This document shows positions 1 through 4,819 of a stretch of DNA of 5,775 bases, one piece after another. Every line of letters begins with the position of its first letter. Within the stretch, counting starts at the first letter, position 1. The position numbers and the translations under genes were made by a program. Source of the DNA: an uncultured Lachnospiraceae bacterium (lineage in GTDB: Bacteria; Bacillota; Clostridia; Lachnospirales; Lachnospiraceae); the NCBI GenBank assembly GCA_947589175.1, contig CANPZR010000173.1, forward strand, positions 1-5,775. Reading direction: 5' to 3'. The notes under the pieces were generated by a model. The model did not search any database, was not told the DNA's origin, and saw only the letters and a program-made list of their open reading frames with translations.

Positions 1-24
1 ATTTCATGGATAAACAATATTTTG

Positions 25-53
25 TTGTTAAGTTCCGGAATTTGTGGTAAACT
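25..53 (+). promoter_or_regulatory. Probable sigma-A-type promoter of trxA-trxB
   Basis: TTGTTA at 25-30 (four of six matches to the -35 consensus) and TAAACT at 48-53 (four of six to -10) are separated by exactly 17 bases. A TG-containing stretch (TTTGTGG) precedes the -10. Transcription would begin near 60 and leave a leader of about 75 bases before the trxA ribosome binding site. The surroundings are AT-rich, unlike the coding DNA downstream. Neither box is a strong match, so the exact placement is tentative. Confidence 0.4.
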
Positions 54-121
54 ATTCAAGGTAGTTTTTTAAGTTGTGAGATTGTATGACATTGCGGATT
101 GTCAATGCTTCACAAGGATTC

Positions 122-128
122 AAGGAGG
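122..128 (+). promoter_or_regulatory. Ribosome binding site that sets the trxA start
   Basis: AAGGAGG is a full-length match to the anti-Shine-Dalgarno sequence and lies 5 bases before the ATG at 134. An in-frame ATG further upstream at 86 has no comparable site before it. This supports the shorter protein. Confidence 0.85.
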
Positions 129-133
129 CAGAT

Positions 134-439
134 ATGGCTGTTATTGAGATAACGAAGGAAAATTACGAAAAGGAAGTTCTCCAGTCGGATAAGCCGGTGC
201 TGTTAGACTTCTGGGCCGGATGGTGCGGCCCCTGTCAGATGCTCTCGCCGGTGGTGGACGAGATCGCCGAGGAGAGAGAGGACATCAAGGTGGGAAAGGT
301 CAATGTGGACCAGAATGAGTATCTGGCCATGGAGTTTCGCGTTATGTCGATTCCGATGCTTGTCGTGATGAAGGACGGCGCGGAGACGAACCGCTCCATC
401 GGCGTTATTCCCAAGGAGGAGATTCTGAGTCTTTTATAA
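134..439 (+). CDS. trxA: Thioredoxin
   Basis: A 101-residue cytoplasmic thioredoxin, the general protein-disulfide reductant that is recharged by the reductase encoded next to it. The redox-active WCGPC motif is at residues 30-34 (Cys31 and Cys34). The buried Asp of the fold is Asp25 in LLDFWA, and the cis-proline loop is SIPML with Pro74. The residue after the cis-proline is Met, where many thioredoxins have Thr. This is a small departure next to the active site and is probably tolerated. Length fits the single-domain family (about 100-110 residues). The start at 134 is chosen because AAGGAGG precedes it; the in-frame ATG at 86 would add 16 residues that look like translated leader and match no part of the fold. 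trxB begins 20 bases after the stop, so the two are almost certainly co-transcribed. Family assignment is firm. Confidence 0.96.
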   Translation: MAVIEITKENYEKEVLQSDKPVLLDFWAGWCGPCQMLSPVVDEIAEEREDIKVGKVNVDQNEYLAMEFRVMSIPMLVVMKDGAETNRSIGVIPKEEILSLL

Positions 440-459
440 GGAGCAGGGCGGGAGAGATT

Positions 460-1386
460 ATGTATGATATCATTATTGTAGGCGGAGGGACAGCGGGTCT
501 CTCCGCCGCCATTTACAGCGTCCGCGCGGGAAAGAGCGCTCTCGTGCTGGAGCAGAAGGGCTACGGCGGCCAGATTGTGAACTCGCCGGAGGTGGCGAAT
601 TATCCGGGGATTCGCCAGATTTCCGGCTTTGAATTTGCGAAGGGGCTGTACGAGCAGGCTACCGGCCTGGGGGCGGAGTTCAAGCTGGCCCAGGTGGTGG
701 GGATCGAGAGTGCCCAGGGGCCGGATGGAATCAAGCGCGTCGTGACAAGAAGCGCCGTCGGCGAGGAGACCGTCTATGAGGCGAGGGCGGTGATTCTCGC
801 CACGGGGGCGAAGAACAGGCCTCTGGGACTGGAGCGGGAAGAAGAACTGACCGGGGCCGGCGTCTCGTACTGCGCGACCTGTGACGGCATGTTTTTCCGC
901 GGAAAGGATGTGGCCGTGGCGGGCGGCGGAAGTACGGCGTTAGAGGACGCCCTGTTTTTGTCCGGCGTCTGCGGCAAGGTGTATCTGATTCACAGGCGGG
1001 ACCAGTTCCGGGGCGAGGAGAGGCTTGTGGAGGCGCTTCGGGAAAAGGAAAATGTGGTTTTTATGACCCCGTATGTGGTCAGGGAGCTGCGGGGCGACAA
1101 GAGCCTCGCGTCCATCGCGATTCAGAATACGGCGACCGGCGAGGAGAGGGAGCTGGAGGTTTCCGGACTCTTTGTGGCCATCGGCCAGATGCCGGATAAC
1201 CGGGCCTTTTCCGGGCTGGTAGACATAGATGATAAAGGATATATCCGGGCGGCGGAGGACTGCCTCACCGGGACGCCGGGCATTTTTACGGCGGGCGACT
1301 GCCGCACGAAGGCGGTCAGGCAGCTGGCGACAGCGGCTTCCGACGGCGCCGTGGCGGGACTGGCGGCCTGCGAGTATATCGGCTAG
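460..1386 (+). CDS. trxB: Thioredoxin-disulfide reductase (NADPH, FAD)
   Basis: A 308-residue low-molecular-weight flavoprotein that passes electrons from NADPH through FAD and a cysteine pair to thioredoxin. Visible in order: the FAD-binding dinucleotide fold GGGTAG near residues 8-13; TGAKNR at 115-120; the redox-active CATC (Cys138, Cys141); a second nucleotide-binding GGGSTALEDA at 155-164; HRRDQFR at 178-184, the basic motif that contacts the 2'-phosphate of NADPH; and the C-terminal FAD motif TAGDCR (277-282) followed by RQLATAASDG. The HRR motif argues for NADPH rather than the ferredoxin-dependent variants known in some clostridia, which lack it; that is inference from family knowledge. 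Length is normal. The ATG at 460 has GGGAG five bases before it, and the gene sits 20 bases behind trxA in one operon. No terminator with a T-run follows, so read-through toward glgP is possible. Confidence 0.96.
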   Translation: MYDIIIVGGGTAGLSAAIYSVRAGKSALVLEQKGYGGQIVNSPEVANYPGIRQISGFEFAKGLYEQATGLGAEFKLAQVVGIESAQGPDGIKRVVTRSAVGEETVYEARAVILATGAKNRPLGLEREEELTGAGVSYCATCDGMFFRGKDVAVAGGGSTALEDALFLSGVCGKVYLIHRRDQFRGEERLVEALREKENVVFMTPYVVRELRGDKSLASIAIQNTATGEERELEVSGLFVAIGQMPDNRAFSGLVDIDDKGYIRAAEDCLTGTPGIFTAGDCRTKAVRQLATAASDGAVAGLAACEYIG

Positions 1387-1401
1387 GAACGGATGAATGA
1401 T

Positions 1402-1410
1402 AGGAGGAGG
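1402..1410 (+). promoter_or_regulatory. Orphan strong Shine-Dalgarno sequence
   Basis: AGGAGGAGG just downstream of the trxB stop could pair strongly with 16S rRNA, but no ATG or GTG lies at normal distance after it. Its last two bases form the base of the hairpin at 1409-1428. It may be a remnant of a lost start, part of an RNA structure, or chance. Confidence 0.4.
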
Positions 1411-1428
1411 TCAAATTACCATTTGGCC
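1409..1428 (+). other. Hairpin 1 in the trxB-glgP gap
   Basis: GGTCAAAT (1409-1416) pairs with ATTTGGCC (1421-1428) across the 4-base loop TACC, giving eight pairs, one of them G-U. It has no following T-run, so it is not an intrinsic terminator. It partly covers the AGGAGGAGG immediately upstream. A role as a leader structure, processing site or repeat-unit arm is possible; none is shown by the sequence alone. Confidence 0.5.
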
Positions 1429-1443
1429 CCGTCGCATAAAACG

Positions 1444-1468
1444 CCAGAGCGAATACTATTCGCTCCGG
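1444..1468 (+). other. Hairpin 2 in the trxB-glgP gap (perfect inverted repeat)
   Basis: GAGCGAATA (1447-1455) and TATTCGCTC (1457-1465) are exact inverted repeats around a single C. As RNA this would give 7-8 pairs with a 3-5 base loop. Flanking CC (1444-1445) and GG (1467-1468) extend the stem past an A-C mismatch. The downstream bases are purine-rich rather than U-rich, so a rightward Rho-independent terminator is not supported. The symmetric DNA could also be a protein-binding site or an arm of a dispersed palindromic repeat. It ends 36 bases before the chosen glgP ATG. Confidence 0.6.
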
Positions 1469-1504
1469 AATGGAGATTAAAATAAGAAAGGTTTGGTGCA
1501 GAGT

Positions 1505-3754
1505 ATGTTAGAGGAAGTAGTATCACAGGTGTTTGGGAAAACCATCCGGCAGTGCCGGAATGAGGAGATTTATTACGCGCTCCTGAAACTTGTGAAAACG
1601 CGGGCGGAGGCAAAGGGAATCACCGAGGGAAAAAAGAAGCTGTATTACATCTCGGCGGAGTTTCTCATCGGAAAGCTGCTGAGCAACAACCTGATCAATC
1701 TGGGCATTTACGAGGACATAGAGCGGGAGCTGACGGCGGCGGGCAAGAGCCTTGCGGCCATCGAGGATTTTGAGCCGGAGCCGTCTTTGGGCAACGGCGG
1801 CCTGGGAAGGCTGGCGGCCTGCTTTCTGGACTCCATTGCCACGCTGGGGCTTCCGGGCGACGGCATCGGTCTGAATTACCACTACGGCCTGTTCCGGCAG
1901 AAATTTAAAAAGTGCCGCCAGATGGAGAAGCCCAATCCCTGGATTGAAAAGACGAGCTGGCTGACGAAAAGCGAAAAGAGATTCCCGGTCACCTTCGGAG
2001 ACTTCCAGGTGGAGGCGGTCATGTACGACATTCTGGTGACCGGCTATGACAGCGGGACTAACAGGCTGCATCTGTTCGATCTGGAATCCGTGGACGAATC
2101 CATTGTGAAAAAAGGCATTGATTTTGACAAGGAACAGATTCAGAAAAACCTCACCCTGTTTCTGTACCCGGACGACAGCGACGAGGCGGGACGGCTCCTG
2201 CGCGTGTACCAGCAGTATTTTATGGTGAGCTGCGGCGCCCAGCTGATTTTAGACGAGGCGAAGGAGAGGGGAAGCAATCTCCACGACCTGGCGGATTACG
2301 TCGCCATCCAGATCAACGACACCCACCCGTCCATGGTGATTCCGGAACTGATCCGTCTGCTCACCGCCGAGGGGATTTCCTGGGAGGAGGCAACCCGGAT
2401 CGTGACGGATACCTGCGCCTACACCAACCACACCATTCTGGCGGAGGCGCTCGAAAAATGGCCGGTTTCCTTCATTGAAAAGGTAGCGCCCGCCCTGGTG
2501 CCGATTATCCGGCATCTGGATGAGGATGTGAAAGAGAAATTTAAGGATCCGGCGGTGGCCATTGTGGACGGCGAGGAGCGCGTACATATGGCCCATATGG
2601 ATATGCACTACGGACACAGCGTCAACGGAGTGGCTTATCTGCACACGGAAATTTTGAAAAACAGCGAGCTGAAAAACTTTTACAAGCTCTATCCGGAGAA
2701 ATTCAACAATAAGACCAACGGTATCACGTTCCGCAGGTGGCTGCTGCACTGCAACCACGCCCTGACGGATTTTCTGACGGAGACAATCGGCGACGGGTTC
2801 AAAAAGGACGCCGATAAGCTGGAGGATCTGCTGCAGTACAAAGAGGACGACAAGGTCCTCGCGCGCCTGACGGAGATCAAGATGGAAAATAAGCGGCGGC
2901 TGGCTTCTTATCTGAAAGAGACTCAGGGCATCAGCTTAGATACGGAGTCCATTTTTGACATTCAGATCAAGCGCCTGCACGAGTACAAGAGGCAGCAGCT
3001 AAACGCCCTGTACGCCATTCACAAATACAAGGAGATCAAGGCGGGGAAGAAGCCCGCGCGGCCGATCACGCTGATTTTCGGGGCCAAGGCGGCGCCGGCC
3101 TATGTGATTGCCAAGGACATTATTCACCTGATCCTCTGCCTGCAAAAGCTAATTAAAAAGGACAAGGAAGTGGCGCCGTATCTGAAAGTTGTCATGGTGG
3201 AAAACTACAACGTCACCAACGCGGAGAAGCTGATTCCGGCCTGTGATATTTCGGAGCAGATTTCTCTGGCGTCCAAGGAGGCCAGCGGCACCGGAAACAT
3301 GAAATTTATGCTGAACGGAGCCGTCACGCTCGGAACCGAGGACGGGGCGAATGTGGAGATTCACGAGCTCGTGGGCGACGAGAACATTTATATTTTCGGA
3401 GAGGACAGCGACACCGTGATTGCCCGCTACGACAGAGGCGATTACCGATCCAGGGATTATTATGAGAAAAATGAGGATTTAAGAGAGGCCGTCGATTTTA
3501 TTGTCAGCAAAAAGATGCTCCGGATCGGCGACAAGACGCAGCTGACCCGCCTGTACAATGAGCTGTTGAATAAGGACTGGTTCATGACATTCCCGGATTT
3601 TTCGGAGTATGTAAAGGCGAAAGAGCGGGCTTACGCGGACTACGAGGACCGGAGAGCCTGGGCGCGGAAAATGCTGGTGAACATCGCGAAGGCGGGATTT
3701 TTCTCCTCCGACCGCACCATTGCCCAGTACAACGAAGATATATGGCATCTATAA
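1505..3754 (+). CDS. glgP: Glycogen/starch/alpha-glucan phosphorylase (GT35)
   Basis: A 749-residue cytoplasmic, PLP-dependent enzyme that cleaves alpha-1,4-glucan ends with phosphate to release glucose-1-phosphate. Family blocks in order: YYISAEFLIG (47-56), SLGNGGLGRLAACFLDS (94-110), NDTHPS (271-276), KTNGITFRRWL (403-413), QIKRLHEYKRQ (487-497), and the PLP block EASGTGNMKFMLNG (592-605), in which Lys600 is the expected Schiff-base lysine. It is shorter than E. coli or animal enzymes (roughly 800 or more). The segment after the GLFRQ block is compact and the N-terminus lacks the extended regulatory region of animal enzymes, which fits the short clostridial type. ITFRRWL replaces the common ITPRRWL. 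Start: ATG at 1505, preceded by AAAGG ending at 1491, a rather long spacing. In-frame TTG (1493) and GTG (1496) would add 3-4 residues but sit too close to that site. The 3' end overlaps the convergent protease gene by 6 bases. No other glycogen genes are in the window. Confidence 0.95.
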   Translation: MLEEVVSQVFGKTIRQCRNEEIYYALLKLVKTRAEAKGITEGKKKLYYISAEFLIGKLLSNNLINLGIYEDIERELTAAGKSLAAIEDFEPEPSLGNGGLGRLAACFLDSIATLGLPGDGIGLNYHYGLFRQKFKKCRQMEKPNPWIEKTSWLTKSEKRFPVTFGDFQVEAVMYDILVTGYDSGTNRLHLFDLESVDESIVKKGIDFDKEQIQKNLTLFLYPDDSDEAGRLLRVYQQYFMVSCGAQLILDEAKERGSNLHDLADYVAIQINDTHPSMVIPELIRLLTAEGISWEEATRIVTDTCAYTNHTILAEALEKWPVSFIEKVAPALVPIIRHLDEDVKEKFKDPAVAIVDGEERVHMAHMDMHYGHSVNGVAYLHTEILKNSELKNFYKLYPEKFNNKTNGITFRRWLLHCNHALTDFLTETIGDGFKKDADKLEDLLQYKEDDKVLARLTEIKMENKRRLASYLKETQGISLDTESIFDIQIKRLHEYKRQQLNALYAIHKYKEIKAGKKPARPITLIFGAKAAPAYVIAKDIIHLILCLQKLIKKDKEVAPYLKVVMVENYNVTNAEKLIPACDISEQISLASKEASGTGNMKFMLNGAVTLGTEDGANVEIHELVGDENIYIFGEDSDTVIARYDRGDYRSRDYYEKNEDLREAVDFIVSKKMLRIGDKTQLTRLYNELLNKDWFMTFPDFSEYVKAKERAYADYEDRRAWARKMLVNIAKAGFFSSDRTIAQYNEDIWHL

Positions 3755-4642
3755 GAGCCGTTCAATATTGAGAAGTCCCCACCCCTGCTGCTCGTGGGGC
3801 AGAGAGAGATCCGTGCTGGAGTTTTTCAGCCGGATCTTTATTTCTTTGGGGGAGAGCTGTGGGGACATCTCTAAGAGGAGGGCAATCGCGCCGCTGACCA
3901 CGGGCGTGGACATGGAGGTGCCGCTCTTGACGGAGTAAAAATGCCCTCTCTGGAACTGGCGGTAGGAGGAGCAGCTGATAATGCGGGAGCCGGGGGCGAC
4001 CACGTCCGGCTTTTTGACACAGGAGCGCGTGGGCCCCGCCCCGGAATGGCGGATTTCCTCTTTTCCGGGGACGCGCCAGGAGTCGTGGGAGCCCACGGTG
4101 ATAATCCGGCGGGAGTTGCCCGGCGCGCTGACCGTGAATCGCCCCGGCCCCCGGTTTCCGGCAGCGGCCACCACCACGAGCCCGCTGTCCCACAGTTCAT
4201 CCACTTTTTTTACAAAATCGCTTGTCTCGTCAAAGTTTTTTTTCTCCCCGGAGCCGATGGAGATGTTCACAATGCGGATGCCCAACGGGCGGCGGTTTTT
4301 CAAAATCCAGTCCAGTCCCCGCATAATGTCCGCGATGGTGCCGTTGCCCTGCTGGTCTAACACCTTTACGCCCACCAGTCCCGCCTCCGGGGCGATGCCG
4401 GTATAAAATCCACGGGACTGGCTGCCGTCGCCGGCGGCGATGCCGGCCACATGGGAGCCGTGTCCGCTGTCGTCGTAGGGAAAAGGATTGCGGTGAATGG
4501 CGTCATACCACCCGGTAATGCGGGAGCGGTAATCCGGATGGGGGGACAGTCCGGTATCGACAATGGCTATGTTAATGCCATTTCCCATAATCCCCTGTCC
4601 GTGCGCGTAATCTGCGTGGACGATTTTCCTTACCTGATTCAT
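3749..4642 (-). CDS. S8 family (subtilisin-like) serine protease, probably intracellular
   Basis: A 297-residue subtilase with a complete catalytic set: Asp29 in AIVDTG, His61 in DSGHGSHVAG, oxyanion Asn163 in AAAGNRGP, and nucleophile Ser243 in SGTSMSTP. Conserved structural stretches include VKVLDQQGNGT (92-102) and KPDVVAPG (211-218). There is no signal peptide, membrane segment or inhibitory propeptide; the catalytic domain begins within about 20 residues of the start. This resembles compact cytoplasmic subtilases such as the Isp/AprX type, so an intracellular housekeeping role is inferred; the substrate is unknown. The ATG at 4642 is the only start option before an in-frame upstream TAA. 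It has only a weak GGGG six bases before it, suggesting modest translation. The TAG stop (3751-3749) lies inside a 6-base overlap with the end of glgP. It is divergent from the MMPL gene and may share its control region. A secreted form exported by another route cannot be excluded. Confidence 0.93.
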   Translation of the reverse strand: MNQVRKIVHADYAHGQGIMGNGINIAIVDTGLSPHPDYRSRITGWYDAIHRNPFPYDDSGHGSHVAGIAAGDGSQSRGFYTGIAPEAGLVGVKVLDQQGNGTIADIMRGLDWILKNRRPLGIRIVNISIGSGEKKNFDETSDFVKKVDELWDSGLVVVAAAGNRGPGRFTVSAPGNSRRIITVGSHDSWRVPGKEEIRHSGAGPTRSCVKKPDVVAPGSRIISCSSYRQFQRGHFYSVKSGTSMSTPVVSGAIALLLEMSPQLSPKEIKIRLKNSSTDLSLPHEQQGWGLLNIERLL

Positions 4643-4700
4643 GGCGGGCCCCGTTTTTTCGTAGTTACTTCTATCTTATGCGGGAGCGGGAAAAACGGAT

Positions 4701-4706
4701 ATTATA
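4701..4706 (-). promoter_or_regulatory. Candidate -10 box for the S8 protease gene
   Basis: On the minus strand these bases read TATAAT, a perfect -10 consensus, 58 bases upstream of the protease ATG. At the matching -35 position (about 4724-4729, read GGTCAA) there is no good TTGACA match, so this promoter would be weak or activator-aided. That -35 position coincides with the first operator-like palindrome. Confidence 0.4.
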
Positions 4707-4723
4707 AATGTAATAAAAAAATG

Positions 4724-4752
4724 TTGACCGATGGTCATTTTTGTGATACACT
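4724..4752 (+). promoter_or_regulatory. Promoter of the MMPL transporter gene
   Basis: TTGACC at 4724-4729 (five of six matches to -35) and TACACT at 4747-4752 (four of six to -10) have the ideal 17-base spacing. Transcription should begin near 4759, leaving a leader of about 60 bases. The -35 box lies within the palindrome at 4725-4737, the classic arrangement for repressor blockage of RNA polymerase. This is the best-supported promoter in the window. Confidence 0.6.
4725..4737. promoter_or_regulatory. Operator-like palindrome 1 (TGACC-GAT-GGTCA)
   Basis: A perfect 5-base inverted repeat with a 3-base centre, overlapping the -35 box of the MMPL promoter and the -35 position of the leftward protease promoter. 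Short palindromes of this form next to transporter genes are typical of TetR-family repressors. The regulator itself is not in the window, so the family is an inference. Confidence 0.55.
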
Positions 4753-4771
4753 GCATATTGTGACATAAAAA

Positions 4772-4784
4772 TGACCAAAGTTCA
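4772..4784. promoter_or_regulatory. Operator-like palindrome 2 (TGACC-AAA-GTTCA)
   Basis: A second copy of the same pattern with one mismatch in the right arm, centred 47 bases from the first and lying just downstream of the predicted transcription start. The two together bracket the -10 box. The outer arms GGTCATTTTT (4733-4742) and AAAAATGACC (4767-4776) are also exact 10-base inverted repeats of each other. Confidence 0.5.
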
Positions 4785-4804
4785 TTTTTGGGAATTTTAG
4801 TAAA

Positions 4805-4811
4805 AAGGAGG
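4805..4811 (+). promoter_or_regulatory. Ribosome binding site that sets a GTG start
   Basis: AAGGAGG, extended upstream by an A-run, lies 8 bases before the GTG at 4820. This full consensus site identifies GTG as the start of the MMPL gene; the frame has a TGA stop at 4772-4774 and no other start codon before it. Confidence 0.85.
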
Positions 4812-4819
4812 CTTTACAG

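Noticed and set aside
86..133. A 16-residue N-terminal extension of thioredoxin from the ATG at 86
   Set aside because: No ribosome site precedes that ATG, while AAGGAGG lies 5 bases before the ATG at 134; the extra residues are outside the thioredoxin fold.
1444..1468. Intrinsic terminator for trxB, or a leftward terminator
   Set aside because: No T-run follows on the plus strand. On the minus strand there is only TTTT five bases past the stem, and no leftward gene precedes it.
1454..1483. A glgP promoter using TAAAAT at 1478-1483
   Set aside because: No acceptable -35 lies at 16-18 bases, and transcription would begin at about 1490, losing most of the only ribosome site.
1393..1485. A 30-codon small ORF (starts MNDRRRSNYH) between trxB and glgP, and an overlapping 27-codon frame from 1397 to 1480
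   Set aside because: Both have only weak upstream ribosome sites, cross two hairpins and show no recognisable protein character; they are better explained by the RNA/DNA structure.
1523..2071. A 182-codon leftward frame within glgP
   Set aside because: It is antisense to conserved phosphorylase blocks and has no credible domain.
3941..4406. Rightward frames of 139 and 141 codons opposite the subtilase
   Set aside because: They are antisense to a gene with a complete catalytic set, have proline/arginine-rich low-quality translations, and match no family; they reflect the codon bias of the real gene.
4741..4769. Alternative MMPL promoter TTGTGA (4741-4746 region) with CATAAA
   Set aside because: Both boxes match the consensus less well than TTGACC-17-TACACT.
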